A DNA stretch of 64,000 bases. It comes from Desertivirga brevis (GTDB lineage Bacteria > Bacteroidota > Bacteroidia > Sphingobacteriales > Sphingobacteriaceae). Within the stretch, counting starts at the first letter, position 1. Each line of letters begins with the position of its first letter. Positions 9,704-19,276 of the stretch are shown in pieces. The translations under genes were made by a program, and so were the position numbers. The notes below the pieces were generated by a model. That model was not told the origin of the DNA. It did not search any database and was given only the letters and a program-made list of their open reading frames with translations. The stretch covers positions 62,001 to 126,000 of the forward strand of contig NZ_JAFEWF010000012.1 in assembly GCF_017355835.1 (NCBI RefSeq), read 5' to 3'.

Positions 9704-12181
9704 ATGAAAAGAAGCACACGCTCGCTACTACTTTCACTACTTGCTTTACTTACTATCCGATCTTTTGCACAAAAGGCAGATGGGAAATTAAGCTTATGGT
9801 ATGATAAACCAGCTTCGAACTGGAACGAAGCCCTTCCAATTGGAAATGGTCGCCTTGCAGCAATGGTATTTGGTGGTCTTAATGATGACCGTTTACAGCT
9901 AAACGAAGAAACTATCTGGGCTGGAGAGCCGGGAAATAACATTCCCCAGAATGTCTACGAATCAATCCAGCAAATGAGAAAGTTGATCTTTGAGGGAAAA
10001 TATAAAGAAGCCCAGGATCTCTCTAATCAAACTTTTCCGAGACAAGCACCTGCAAACCTGAATTATGGAATGCAGTATCAGACTGCGGGTAACTTGTTTT
10101 TACGGTTTAAGGGGCAGGAGCAGGCGACCAACTACCGGCGCGACCTGGATATAGGCAAGGCGGTGTCAAGTGTTTCATACAACAATAATGGAGTGAACTT
10201 TAGAAGGGAATATATTGCTTCCATTCCAGACAAAGTTATGTTAGTTCGCCTTACAGCAGATAAAACCAACAGCATTTCCTTCACAGTTGGAATGAATAGT
10301 CCTTTTAAGGAATACCAGGTTCAGACCCAGAACGGAAAACTGCTTTTGTCGGGGCTTTCCAGCTCTGTTGACAACAAGAAAGGTAAAGTACGCTACCAGG
10401 TTCAGGTGCAGCCACAGGCTGATGGTGGAAAAGTACTATTTACCGATAGTACCATCCAGGTTTCGAATGCTAATGCCGTAACCCTTTATATTTCCATCGG
10501 AACAAATTATATCAATTACAAAGACATCAGCGGTAATGAAGTAGAAAAGGCTGCGAGCTATCTAAATGCCGCAGTTAAGAAGAAATATGAGCAGATTAAG
10601 ACAGCTCATATCGCCTCTTATAAAAGGTATTTCGACAGGGTTAGCCTGAATCTTGGAACTACTGATGCCATTAAGAAACCTACTAACCTTCGGATTGCCG
10701 ATTTCGCTACCGGTAACGATCCGGCATTAACATCCTTGTATTTCCAGTTCGGAAGGTATTTGTTAATCTCCAGTTCATTGCCTGGCTCTAATCCTGCCAA
10801 CCTCCAGGGGAAATGGAATGATAAGTTAAACCCGGCCTGGGATAGCAAATACACCATAAACATTAATACGGAAATGAACTACTGGCCAGCAGAGGTCACC
10901 GCTTTGTCTGAAATGCACCAGCCTTTATTTGAAATGCTTAAAGACCTTTCAGTAACCGGCAAAGAAAGTGCATCTCAAATGTATCATGCTCGTGGATGGA
11001 ATGTACATCATAATACAGATGCATGGCGCATTACAGGCCCAGTAGATGGAGGATTTTATGGAATGTGGCCGATGGGAGGAGCATGGTTAAGTCAGCACCT
11101 ATGGCAGCACTATTTATATACCGGGGATAAGACCTTCTTAAAAGAGTACTACCCTATTTTAAAAGGTGCTGCGCTATTCTTTGTGGATGTATTGCAGGAG
11201 GAACCGACGAAAAAATGGCTGGTTGTATCTCCATCAATGTCTCCGGAAAATACTTATCAAAGCGGAGTAGGTGTAAGCGCCGGAACAACGATGGATAATC
11301 AACTCGTATTTGATGTGTTTTCAAATGTTATCCGCTCCTCCGCTATTCTTGGAACAGACAAACCCTTCGCAGATACTATTCAGACTCTTATTAAACGATT
11401 GCCACCTATGCAAGTGGGACGATTCGGACAACTGCAGGAATGGTTACAGGATTGGGATAAAGAGAACGACCGGCACCGTCACGTTTCGCATCTTTATGGA
11501 TTGTTCCCAAGTGCCCAGATATCACCTTATAATACTCCGGAGCTATTTGAGGCCGCAAGAAATACTCTGGTAAGCCGCGGAGATAAATCTACGGGTTGGT
11601 CTATGGGATGGAAAGTGAACCTTTGGGCAAGGTTACTGGACGGAAACCGGGCCTACAAGCTAATTCAGGATCAGCTTAACCCTGCTCCGACTGAAACCAC
11701 TGGTCAGAATGGCGGAACTTACCCTAACCTATTCGATGCACACCCTCCATTTCAAATAGACGGAAACTTTGGATGTACCTCGGGCATTGCAGAAATGCTC
11801 CTTCAATCACATGATGGTGCTATCCATTTGCTTCCAGCGATCCCTGACCAGTGGAAAAAAGGTAGCGTGAAGGGATTGGTAGCGAGGGGTGGATTTGTTG
11901 TAGATATGGATTGGGATAATGGTAAGATATTAAACTTAAAAATCACTTCTAAGCTTGGTGGAAATTGCAGGTTAAGAGTTCCCAGTGCGATTAAGGCAAA
12001 CGGAACAATATCTCTTAGGTCAGCGACAGGAAAAAATACAAATCCTTTTTACGAGGTCGCCAGCATTCCAAAACCTATAATTTCTAATGTTGCACGGCTT
12101 GAAGGCATTCAGGAAAAGAAGGAATTAATTTATGATCTAAGTACCTCTCCTGGAAAAGCATATACATTTACGGCTAAATAA
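9704..12181 (+). CDS. GH95 family glycosidase, probable alpha-1,2-L-fucosidase
   Basis: 825 residues with a Sec signal peptide ([23 protein letters not shown], at the edge of residue 23). The GH95 N-terminal signature [20 protein letters not shown] is present, followed by [10 protein letters not shown]. The (alpha/alpha)6 barrel carries [12 protein letters not shown] (Asn386/Asn388), [10 protein letters not shown] (Glu515) and [10 protein letters not shown] (Asp686), which match by motif the catalytic Asn/Asn, Glu and Asp of characterised GH95 enzymes. The family removes alpha-1,2-linked L-fucose, and some members act on L-galactose, from terminal galactose, as on xyloglucan side chains or host glycans. 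It is probably periplasmic or surface exposed. It is divergent from susC at 9065 and followed at once by two terminators, so it is a single-gene unit probably under the same HTCS. Confidence 0.95.
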   Translation: MKRSTRSLLLSLLALLTIRSFAQKADGKLSLWYDKPASNWNEALPIGNGRLAAMVFGGLNDDRLQLNEETIWAGEPGNNIPQNVYESIQQMRKLIFEGKYKEAQDLSNQTFPRQAPANLNYGMQYQTAGNLFLRFKGQEQATNYRRDLDIGKAVSSVSYNNNGVNFRREYIASIPDKVMLVRLTADKTNSISFTVGMNSPFKEYQVQTQNGKLLLSGLSSSVDNKKGKVRYQVQVQPQADGGKVLFTDSTIQVSNANAVTLYISIGTNYINYKDISGNEVEKAASYLNAAVKKKYEQIKTAHIASYKRYFDRVSLNLGTTDAIKKPTNLRIADFATGNDPALTSLYFQFGRYLLISSSLPGSNPANLQGKWNDKLNPAWDSKYTININTEMNYWPAEVTALSEMHQPLFEMLKDLSVTGKESASQMYHARGWNVHHNTDAWRITGPVDGGFYGMWPMGGAWLSQHLWQHYLYTGDKTFLKEYYPILKGAALFFVDVLQEEPTKKWLVVSPSMSPENTYQSGVGVSAGTTMDNQLVFDVFSNVIRSSAILGTDKPFADTIQTLIKRLPPMQVGRFGQLQEWLQDWDKENDRHRHVSHLYGLFPSAQISPYNTPELFEAARNTLVSRGDKSTGWSMGWKVNLWARLLDGNRAYKLIQDQLNPAPTETTGQNGGTYPNLFDAHPPFQIDGNFGCTSGIAEMLLQSHDGAIHLLPAIPDQWKKGSVKGLVARGGFVVDMDWDNGKILNLKITSKLGGNCRLRVPSAIKANGTISLRSATGKNTNPFYEVASIPKPIISNVARLEGIQEKKELIYDLSTSPGKAYTFTAK

Positions 12182-12192
12182 AAGATAAGTGC

Positions 12193-12222
12193 GCTGCTGG
12201 TGCACCCATCCGGCAGCTTTTT
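12193..12222 (+). terminator. Intrinsic terminator of the GH95 gene
   Basis: GCTGCTGG (12193-12200) pairs with CCGGCAGC (12210-12217) with one G-T wobble, and TTTTT follows at 12218-12222. It starts 11 bases after the GH95 stop codon. Confidence 0.85.
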
Positions 12223-12234
12223 GATTATATCAGG

Positions 12235-12264
12235 TGAGCCTCAACTTGTTTGAGGCTCATTTTG
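12235..12264. terminator. Second intrinsic terminator-like hairpin after GH95
   Basis: TGAGCCTCAA (12235-12244) and TTGAGGCTCA (12250-12259) form a perfect 10-bp stem with a 5-base loop, followed by TTTTG on the plus strand. It overlaps the stop codon of a minus-strand protein-like remnant (12241-12345) and may have served that gene instead. Confidence 0.7.
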
Positions 12265-12345
12265 TGATCCCCAAATCACCGGATTTCCTACCTTGTCATA
12301 GCCTACCTTACCAACCAGAGATAACTTCCAGGTGCCTCTTCTCAT
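12241..12345 (-). pseudogene. Protein-like 34-codon remnant on the minus strand, function unknown
   Basis: On the minus strand an open frame reads MRRGTWKLSLVGKVGY, then DKVGNPVIWGSQNEPQTS and a stop. It can be extended seven codons upstream (PDNFHFT) before an in-frame stop at 12367-12369. The composition (Gly, Trp, a beta-hairpin-like GNPVIWG) looks like the C-terminus of a real protein rather than chance translation, and the stop codon sits in a terminator hairpin. I do not recognise the family. It could be a decayed gene end or a very small gene; chance cannot be excluded. Confidence 0.3.
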
Positions 12346-12550
12346 TGTGAAATGAAAATTATCAGGCTAAAAATTATTCCTATCATGGAGTAATAAGCCT
12401 GTAACTTAGAAATGGATATCGATGAAAGACGGACGAGAGTTGGAGTTAATGGAAATGTTAAAACGATTGCAGAAATAGTGCATCCTAGTGTAACAAACTT
12501 GTTCATTCGATAATAAAAACTTAACTTCGGATAACCGCAGGAGGTAGGGT
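12265..12550. promoter_or_regulatory. Upstream region of the first ECF sigma gene
   Basis: Apart from the minus-strand remnant reaching 12345, this stretch holds no gene I can support. It must contain the promoter of the sigma gene at 12551, but no TAnnTTTG element is evident. An unusually good Shine-Dalgarno, AGGAGGT (12539-12545), lies 5 bases before the GTG start. Confidence 0.4.
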
Positions 12551-13111
12551 GTGATTTACAGAGATTCTTCAGATTCAGAACTTATTTCTTTATTAAATAA
12601 TGGAGACCGGGATGCTTTCAGTGAGATATATTCTCGGCACTGGGCCTCTATGTACAGGTCTGCCAATAATGTTCTGAGAGAAGATGAATCTGCAATGGAT
12701 GTTGTTCAGGACGTTTTTTTATGGATCTGGAACAATAAAGGGTCTCTTAAGATTGAAACCCTCAGGTCCTATTTACTAAGCTCCGTAAAGTATAAGGTCG
12801 CTAATCAGATCCGTAAAGGCAAAGCCAGGGAACGCTTTTTATCTTTTATAGAGGAAACTGAATTGACAGAAGATCCGGTAACAGACTGGGTTGAAGTAAA
12901 GGAATTACGCCGTGTAATTCAAAACTGTGTAGACTCCCTTCCTGAAAGATGGAAAGAAGTGTATGAATTGAGCAGGAATGAGCATTTATCTAACAGGGAA
13001 ATTGCTGATCGGTTAGGTATTTCAGAAAAAACTGTAGAAAAACATATTACATCTTCCTTGAAACGTATAAAGATTTCGGTTTCTCAGTTTATTTTTAGTC
13101 TTATTATGTAG
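12551..13111 (+). CDS. ECF-family RNA polymerase sigma factor (FecI-like)
   Basis: 186 residues. The sigma-70 region 2 lies at about residues 25-95 (core-binding motif DVVQDVFLWIWNN) and region 4 at about 125-180 (LPERWKEVYELSRNEHLS, then NREIADRLGISEKTVEKHI). The GTG start is supported by a strong SD 5 bases upstream; the next Met is inside region 2 and would truncate the fold. It precedes a fecR gene and an STN-containing susC, the standard cell-surface signalling set: ligand-loaded SusC signals through FecR to release the sigma, which then transcribes the import operon. It probably controls 13259-26157. Confidence 0.95.
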   Translation: MIYRDSSDSELISLLNNGDRDAFSEIYSRHWASMYRSANNVLREDESAMDVVQDVFLWIWNNKGSLKIETLRSYLLSSVKYKVANQIRKGKARERFLSFIEETELTEDPVTDWVEVKELRRVIQNCVDSLPERWKEVYELSRNEHLSNREIADRLGISEKTVEKHITSSLKRIKISVSQFIFSLIM

Positions 13112-13180
13112 TTTTTCCTATTTTTTTAGTTGGTGTTGCGAGTTTTGTAGAAAAAAAATGAGAAAAATGTGAAAAGTCGG

Positions 13181-13208
13181 TAGGGTTGGGTTCGATTTGT
13201 GTGCCTTA
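13181..13208 (+). promoter_or_regulatory. Candidate ECF-sigma promoter for fecR
   Basis: TAGGG at 13181-13185, followed after 15 bases by GTGCCTTA (13201-13208), resembles the TAGGG...CGATCTTA arrangement before the second fecR (27068-27097). Transcription starting just after it would leave the GTG at 13199 outside the message and supports the ATG at 13259 as fecR start. The spacing differs by 2 bases between the two sites, so this is tentative. Confidence 0.35.
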
Positions 13209-13258
13209 CCTATATAGAAGGCAAAGAAGAGCAACATGTTCAGAGCCTCCGACTAAAA

Positions 13259-14227
13259 ATGAAAAGGGAAGAGTTTAAAAAAATAGCAGACAAAGTATAT
13301 CTTGGTATTGCAAGCGATGAAGAGCTCGCTTCTTATAACTTCTATTATAATTTGTACCAGGCGCAGCAAGCACCTGATGCGATCGTTGATACTGTAATAG
13401 GTGATACTATTTACACACGGTTAAGCAGTCAGTTAGATCAGGAGGAACGAAAGGTTCGTCAATTTAAGTTACGGCAGATCTATTTCCAGGTGGCTTCAGC
13501 TGCTGCAGTCCTTATAATGGTATCCTATTTTGCCTTCCAGTACCGTTTTCAACAATCTTCGGTAAAACCAGTGGAAATTGCCGCTCGCACCGCCTCAAGC
13601 GAAAACTACCTTGTACAGCTCCCGGACGGTAGTACCGTGATCCTGAGTAATGGAAGTACGCTTAAGTATGCTCCCACGCTTGCAGATGATACTTCAAGAG
13701 ATGTGTACCTGACAGGGAAAGGTTTCTTTGATATTAAACATGATGCTTCAAAGCCTTTCATAGTTCATACAGGCGAAGTGAAAACCCGGGTTTTGGGAAC
13801 TGCCTTTGACGTGAACTCACCGAATGCAGGGAAAGATGTGTTTGTCCGGGTGATCAGGGGAAAAGTTGAAGTTTCCACAGGATTATCTTTATTGGGAACC
13901 CTTACACCGGGAAAGCAGATTGCCTATAACGTTAAACAGAAGCGGGCAATTATGAGCTCGATAGATGCCGAAAGAGCAACAGAATGGAAAGAAGAAGACC
14001 TTGTTTTTAATGATATGAGTTTTGAAGACGCCTCCAGACTACTCGAGGTCCGGTTTGGCGTAACCATAAAGATTGCTGACGAAGAACTGGCTGAGCGCCG
14101 ATTCACCACTACTCTTTATGAGAAACAGAGTTTAGAAGAATTTTTATCCCTGATCTGTGACTTTAATCAGGCTAGCTTTAAGGTCCTGCCAGGCGGAAAA
14201 GATGTATTAATTGAATCCTCAAATTAA
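13259..14227 (+). CDS. FecR-family anti-sigma factor with C-terminal DUF4974
   Basis: 322 residues from the ATG at 13259. The frame is open from a GTG at 13199, but that extension (MCLTYIEG...) is unlike the family and probably precedes the transcription start. The order is a cytoplasmic anti-sigma segment (about 1-75), one transmembrane helix (IYFQVASAAAVLIMVSYFAF, about 77-96), a periplasmic FecR domain (VQLPDGSTVILSNGSTLKY, GFFDIKHDASKPFIVHTG, TRVLGTAFDVN) and a DUF4974/STN-like C-terminus (LVFNDMSFEDASRLLEVRF). It holds the sigma of 12551 inactive until the STN domain of the downstream SusC docks. It is the second gene of the operon. Confidence 0.95.
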   Translation: MKREEFKKIADKVYLGIASDEELASYNFYYNLYQAQQAPDAIVDTVIGDTIYTRLSSQLDQEERKVRQFKLRQIYFQVASAAAVLIMVSYFAFQYRFQQSSVKPVEIAARTASSENYLVQLPDGSTVILSNGSTLKYAPTLADDTSRDVYLTGKGFFDIKHDASKPFIVHTGEVKTRVLGTAFDVNSPNAGKDVFVRVIRGKVEVSTGLSLLGTLTPGKQIAYNVKQKRAIMSSIDAERATEWKEEDLVFNDMSFEDASRLLEVRFGVTIKIADEELAERRFTTTLYEKQSLEEFLSLICDFNQASFKVLPGGKDVLIESSN

Positions 14228-14314
14228 TTTAGATGGCAGAAAGCAAACCCACATAATAAGAAAAGCCTGCATCAGCAAACATATTGGCCGTATGGTTACT
14301 GCTGCAGACCCTCC

Positions 14315-14340
14315 GGCGATTCCAGATCGCCCCGTTTTTT
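14315..14340 (+). terminator. Intrinsic terminator or attenuator between fecR and susC
   Basis: GGCGAT (14315-14320) pairs perfectly with ATCGCC (14326-14331) around a 5-base loop and is followed by CCG and TTTTTT (14335-14340). It ends 48 bases before the susC start. A terminator inside a sigma/FecR/SusC operon would let the regulators be expressed at a different level from the transporter. Confidence 0.55.
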
Positions 14341-14388
14341 CATGTAAATCTCCGTTAGAGAAATTTTCACACCAAAACATTCAAATAT

Positions 14389-17300
14389 ATGAATTTAACT
14401 GCTATTGCAGCAAGTTGCAGGATTCCTATTGTCCTGCCGGAACGTAATTGTCTTTTACTCTTCATGCGAGTTACATTATTCACCATATTATCGATGGCAT
14501 TTTCACTTCAGATGCTGGTTGCTTCTTCGGTTCAAGGTCAAAGTATCCAAACCACAGTGATACAGCTTGAACTGAAGAATGAAAGTTTGACTTCAGCTTT
14601 GCAACGGATCGAAAAGCAAACGACCTTCAGGTTTCTTTATCGGAAAGATGATGTAGGAATTATTAAAGGCCTGACTATGCCTAGAACAACTGGTTCTGTT
14701 GAAGTTGTTCTCAACAAATTGTTAAAGGGGACCAGCCTCGGTTTTAGGCAGGTGAACAAGCATATCGTAATTTCATCAGGACGGATTAGTGCACAGGAAG
14801 AAGCAAATAATTCGGTAGTACAAGCACTTTCAGACCCTTTTGCAATAAATGGAAGAATAGTTGATGAAAAGGACGAGCCATTTCCGGGAGCAACTGTATG
14901 GGTAAAAGGTACCCGTACAGGTGCTGTTGCTAACAGTAAAGGTTACTTCACCGTAACTGTACCTGATTCTTCCGCTTTGCTCGAATTCCGGTTTATTGGC
15001 TACGTAACTCTGGAGGTTTCCGTAAAAAGTGGGGCCTACAGGTTAGTGAAAATGCAGCCGGAGAAGAAAATGCTGGGGGAGGTTACGATCAGTACGGGTA
15101 TGTTCGATCGTAAAGCTGGCTCATTTACCGGTGCTGTTTCAACTTTTTCAGGCGCTGATCTTAAGGTTATAACCAATCAAAACGTATTACAAGGCCTTGC
15201 CATTCTTGATCCATCGTTTCAGATCATCGAGAACAACGACTTAGGTTCTGATCCCAATCGCTTACCTGTAATTCAGTTAAGAGGTCAAACCGGGTTCAGT
15301 AATCTCAGTACGGATTATTCAAATGTTCCCAATCAACCTTTGTTTATCCTTGATGGCTTTGAAACAACGCTGCAAAAGGTATACGACCTTAATATCAATA
15401 TGGTAAAGAGCATTACTATATTGAAAGACGCATCCGCGAAAGCTATTTACGGGGCAAAGGCAGGAAATGGGGTTGTGGTAATTGAAACTGTGACGCCGCA
15501 AGCCGGCGCGTTGAGGATCTCTTATAATGTAAGTACAAATATAACCGCGCCCGACCTTAGTAGTTATAGACTTACTAATAGTACCGAGAAGGTTGAGGCC
15601 GAGTATCTGGCGGGCAAATACGCTTCCGCGATTCCTGATGTCCAGTCAACATTGATCAGAAGCTATGCCACAAACCTTAAAGCTGCACTTGACGGAGTAG
15701 ATACCTACTGGCTGTCGAAACCTTTACAAAATGGGGTAGGCCAGCGCCACAGTGTTTTTCTCGAGGGTGGAGATGACGCCATGCGTTATTCCGCCAACCT
15801 TAATTACAACAACCTGAAAGGGGTAATGAAGGGCTCCGACAGAGAAACACTTTCCGGTACGGTGAATCTGCAATATCGATTGCGAAAATTTTCATTCAGG
15901 AATAACCTGATGATCGATCGTAACAGGGCAGAGAATTCGCCCTATGGCAGCTTTTCGGAATATACCCGGATGAATCCTTATTGGAGGATATTTGACGAGA
16001 CTGGAGCGCTTATTCCCACCTATACATCATTCAGTAACCAAATTTATAATCCCTTATATAACGCTTCCTTAAATAGTATCAATGGTGATAGATATACGAT
16101 GATCACTGAAAATTTCTACACTGACTACAATCCTGTAAAGGATCTTCGTTTAACTGCACGTGTAGGAATCACCAGTCAGAACAATGAAGCCAGCCTTTTC
16201 TACCCAGCCACCCATACCCGGTTTATGGGGATATCCCCAACTTCTGCAGAGTATCTGAACCGGGGAGAATTTACCAGGACAAATGGTAAGTTAAATACGT
16301 ACAGTACCGACCTGCTTGCTGCGTATAACCTTCAATTTGGCAAGAATCAGTTATTGCTGAATGCTGGGTTTTCGGCTAACGAAAGTAAAACAGAAAGTAC
16401 GGCCTTTACGATGGTAGGTTTTCCCAACGACAATATTGTGGACATAGCCTACGGAAATAGTTACAAACCCAATACAAAGGCCAATGGTGTCGAAAATACA
16501 AGCCGGTCTGTAGGTATAACTTCTGCGCTTAATTATGCCTACGATAACCGTTACCTGGCTGATTTAACCTACCGTACAAATGCGAGTTCACAATTTGGCA
16601 CCAACCAGCGCTGGGGAGATTTCTGGTCGGCGGGCCTTGGTTGGAACCTACAAAATGAATCCTTTATAAAAAATTTGAAATTCATCAACCTGTTGAAAGT
16701 ACGGGGAAGTGCAGGTAGTACCGGCACCCTTGGTTTTAGTTCTTACCAATCCATGGCTACCTATCAATATATCACCAACCAGAATTACAACGGGGATATG
16801 GGTTTTACTTTGATGGGCCTGGCTAATCCGGATTTGAGGTGGCAAAAGGTTATGGATTATAATATCGGGACAGATGCTACATTCTTCAATCGCTTAAGCC
16901 TGAGGTTCGACTACTTTATCAAAGATACAAAAGGACTTCTCACAGACCAGATCATTGCTCCCTCTGCTGGTTTTTCAAACTATAAGGAGAATATCGGAGA
17001 GGTGCGGAACAAAGGGTATCAGGTTTCTGCCAACATGCGGGTATTCGCTGGAAAATATTCATCTTTTAACGTTTTTGTGAATGGACAGCATGCTACCAAC
17101 CGTATTCGTAATGTGTCGAACTCCATACTTGCGTTAAATAATTCAAATGATAATCTAACTCAAAGGCCAGGTGAAACCCTGGAACAAAACCGGGCAAGAA
17201 GACAGCGAGTTTATTCACGCTATGTCCCCGGACAGTCAATGAACGCAATTTGGGCGGTACCTTCTTTAGGGATTGATCCTACAAATGGTAAAGAGATCTT

Positions 17301-17835
17301 CACTAAGAAAGATGGATCGCTCACGTATGTATGGTCAGCTGATGATTATGTAGTGGCCGGGGATAACAACCCTGATTTTATCGGAACCTTCGGAACTAAT
17401 TTTCGCTTCGGCAATTTTACCGGTAACCTCACCATGGGCTATCGCCTGGGCGGCCAGACCTACAACTCAACCCTGGTGCAGAAAGTAGAAAATGCCGATT
17501 TCAATTATAATGTCGATATAAGGGCATTGGAAGAAAGATGGAAAACACCAGGGCAGGTAAGTCTTTACAAGGATATTGCAGACATAAGCTCTACACAACC
17601 CACCACCCGTTTTGTTCAAGATCTCGATGAGTTGATCGTTTCTGCGATAGGCTTTGGCTATACATTCAATAATCCTCTCAGTAAGCTAAAGATCTCAAAG
17701 AGCGACCGCCGTTCAAATCTTACAGCTTCCATGAATCTGAATGATCTTGCCCGGTTCTCCACCGTTAAGACTGAGCGAGGTGTTGATTATCCCTTCGCCC
17801 GCACTATTTCTTTCTCATTACAAGCATCCTTTTAA
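14389..17835 (+). CDS. SusC/RagA TonB-dependent transporter with N-terminal STN signalling domain
   Basis: 1148 residues. The MNLTAIAASCRIP start is a typical Sphingobacteria SusC beginning, with a long signal region (hydrophobic residues about 22-46). It is followed by an STN domain (about 60-130, LELKNESLTSALQRIEKQ), a carboxypeptidase-regulatory-like domain (about 152-225, GRIVDEKDEPFPGATV), a plug (about 235-360, VKSITILKDASAKAIYGAKA) and a beta-barrel ending ISFSLQASF. The STN domain passes ligand occupancy to the FecR of 13259. The plug signature is less canonical (EVTISTGMFDRKAGSFTGAV instead of V-V-V-G-Y-G), a form I associate with sigma-controlled, non-starch SusCs. It heads the structural part of the operon. 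Confidence 0.96.
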   Translation: MNLTAIAASCRIPIVLPERNCLLLFMRVTLFTILSMAFSLQMLVASSVQGQSIQTTVIQLELKNESLTSALQRIEKQTTFRFLYRKDDVGIIKGLTMPRTTGSVEVVLNKLLKGTSLGFRQVNKHIVISSGRISAQEEANNSVVQALSDPFAINGRIVDEKDEPFPGATVWVKGTRTGAVANSKGYFTVTVPDSSALLEFRFIGYVTLEVSVKSGAYRLVKMQPEKKMLGEVTISTGMFDRKAGSFTGAVSTFSGADLKVITNQNVLQGLAILDPSFQIIENNDLGSDPNRLPVIQLRGQTGFSNLSTDYSNVPNQPLFILDGFETTLQKVYDLNINMVKSITILKDASAKAIYGAKAGNGVVVIETVTPQAGALRISYNVSTNITAPDLSSYRLTNSTEKVEAEYLAGKYASAIPDVQSTLIRSYATNLKAALDGVDTYWLSKPLQNGVGQRHSVFLEGGDDAMRYSANLNYNNLKGVMKGSDRETLSGTVNLQYRLRKFSFRNNLMIDRNRAENSPYGSFSEYTRMNPYWRIFDETGALIPTYTSFSNQIYNPLYNASLNSINGDRYTMITENFYTDYNPVKDLRLTARVGITSQNNEASLFYPATHTRFMGISPTSAEYLNRGEFTRTNGKLNTYSTDLLAAYNLQFGKNQLLLNAGFSANESKTESTAFTMVGFPNDNIVDIAYGNSYKPNTKANGVENTSRSVGITSALNYAYDNRYLADLTYRTNASSQFGTNQRWGDFWSAGLGWNLQNESFIKNLKFINLLKVRGSAGSTGTLGFSSYQSMATYQYITNQNYNGDMGFTLMGLANPDLRWQKVMDYNIGTDATFFNRLSLRFDYFIKDTKGLLTDQIIAPSAGFSNYKENIGEVRNKGYQVSANMRVFAGKYSSFNVFVNGQHATNRIRNVSNSILALNNSNDNLTQRPGETLEQNRARRQRVYSRYVPGQSMNAIWAVPSLGIDPTNGKEIFTKKDGSLTYVWSADDYVVAGDNNPDFIGTFGTNFRFGNFTGNLTMGYRLGGQTYNSTLVQKVENADFNYNVDIRALEERWKTPGQVSLYKDIADISSTQPTTRFVQDLDELIVSAIGFGYTFNNPLSKLKISKSDRRSNLTASMNLNDLARFSTVKTERGVDYPFARTISFSLQASF

Positions 17836-17846
17836 TCATACGAACA

Positions 17847-19256
17847 ATGAAGAAGATATTTTCATACCTAATTATTTTAACAGGGCTTGTTTCATTGAGC
17901 TCCTGCGACAAATGGCTTGATGTTAAGCCAAAATCTCAGGTGGAGTCTGAAGTTGCATTTAAAGAGGAGCAGGGATTTAAAGATGCCTTAACCGGGATCT
18001 ATGTTGGACTTACGGATAATTCCCTTTACGGCAAAGAACTTACCTACGGCATGGCCGATGTGCTTGGTAGGCAATATACCCAGTTAACAGGACCCTACAC
18101 CCAGTTTAATACCTATAGCTATACTAATGATACAGTAAAGACAAGGGTAAATGCGGTCTGGAACAAAATGTACAAGAATATTGCTAACGCCAATAATCTT
18201 ATCACTAACATAAAGGCTGCAGATCCTGCACTGTTTACCGGTACTAATCAAAAGGTGATCACTGGAGAAGCTCTTGCCCTAAGAGCATTTATGCATTTTG
18301 ATCTCTTAAGGCTGTTTGCTCCGGCACCAGCATCAAACGGAGGTTCAACTGCTATAGCTATTCCTTATGTAACAACGTTTGGAGTTGAAAGTGTATCCAG
18401 GGGCACTGTAAATGAAGTGATCACAAAGTTACTGGGAGACCTTAGTGCGGCGTCTCTAGCTCTGAAGGATGCAGATCCGATAGTCTCAGGAAGTCGGGTG
18501 CCCTCCACAAGCACGGGCTTTTTACGCAACAGGACTTATAAATTCAATTATTATGCTGTGAAGGCATTAATGGCCAGGGTATACTTATATGCAGGAGATA
18601 AAGTGAATGCATTAGCTGCTGCAAAAGAAGTGATAGATTCTGGGGTGTTCCCATTTGTCCCATCTTCGGCAGTTATTAGTGGTGCCGACAGAGTCTTTGT
18701 ACCCGAGTTGATTTTTTCGTTAAATATTAATAATCTTCATACGCAGGCGGTCACATACTTCAACGCTGATGCTACAAGTCTTTTATCCAGGCTTGAAAGC
18801 GAGTATAGTTCAGACTTCGATAATGATGTTAATGACTACCGCTATATCTATGGAAGTGGAACTACGCCAGGTAATTTCAGACGCTTCCCTACCAAATTAC
18901 TGAGCAGTACTTTGTTAGCTAACAATTTCAAAATGCCAGTAATCAGGGTATCTGAGCTCTACTTAATTGCAGCAGAATGCTTGAAAGAAAGTAATCCTTC
19001 TGCGGCTGCCGATTTTATCAACAAGGTAAGAACGGCCCGGAACAGCAGATCTTCAGTTTCGTCTACTGCCACTCCTGCCGATATTCAAACGCAGGTCTTC
19101 AAGGAGTATCGCAGGGAGTTTGTAGCTGAGGGACAGCTGTTTTATTACTACAAGCGCCTTAATGTTGCTACTATAGAATACTCAGGGATAAATGCAGGAA
19201 ATTCCATATATGTACTGCCACTTCCCGATGATGAAATAGAATACGGTGCAAATTAA
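17847..19256 (+). CDS. SusD/RagB-family lipoprotein (short form)
   Basis: 469 residues, shorter than the other two intact SusD proteins here that are complete in glycan-type loci (568 and 642). Lipobox SLSSC (Cys20) is followed by DKWLDVKPKSQVESE. The N-terminal SusD-like part spans about 22-210 and the RagB/SusD C-terminus contains VIRVSELYLIAAECLKES and VFKEYRREFVAEGQLFYYYK, ending in YVLPLPDDEIEYG. It lies 11 bases after susC, is cotranscribed with it and would form the surface lid of that transporter. The ligand is unknown. Confidence 0.95.
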   Translation: MKKIFSYLIILTGLVSLSSCDKWLDVKPKSQVESEVAFKEEQGFKDALTGIYVGLTDNSLYGKELTYGMADVLGRQYTQLTGPYTQFNTYSYTNDTVKTRVNAVWNKMYKNIANANNLITNIKAADPALFTGTNQKVITGEALALRAFMHFDLLRLFAPAPASNGGSTAIAIPYVTTFGVESVSRGTVNEVITKLLGDLSAASLALKDADPIVSGSRVPSTSTGFLRNRTYKFNYYAVKALMARVYLYAGDKVNALAAAKEVIDSGVFPFVPSSAVISGADRVFVPELIFSLNINNLHTQAVTYFNADATSLLSRLESEYSSDFDNDVNDYRYIYGSGTTPGNFRRFPTKLLSSTLLANNFKMPVIRVSELYLIAAECLKESNPSAAADFINKVRTARNSRSSVSSTATPADIQTQVFKEYRREFVAEGQLFYYYKRLNVATIEYSGINAGNSIYVLPLPDDEIEYGAN

Positions 19257-19276
19257 TAACATTCAAGTTTAAGCTG

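Noticed and set aside
13199..13258. GTG start extending FecR by 20 residues
   Set aside because: The extension lacks family similarity, has no SD and overlaps the proposed promoter; the ATG at 13259 gives a normal FecR N-terminus.
14211..14447. A 78-codon plus-strand frame bridging fecR and susC
   Set aside because: It overlaps the fecR end, a terminator hairpin and the susC signal peptide, and its translation has no protein-like features.
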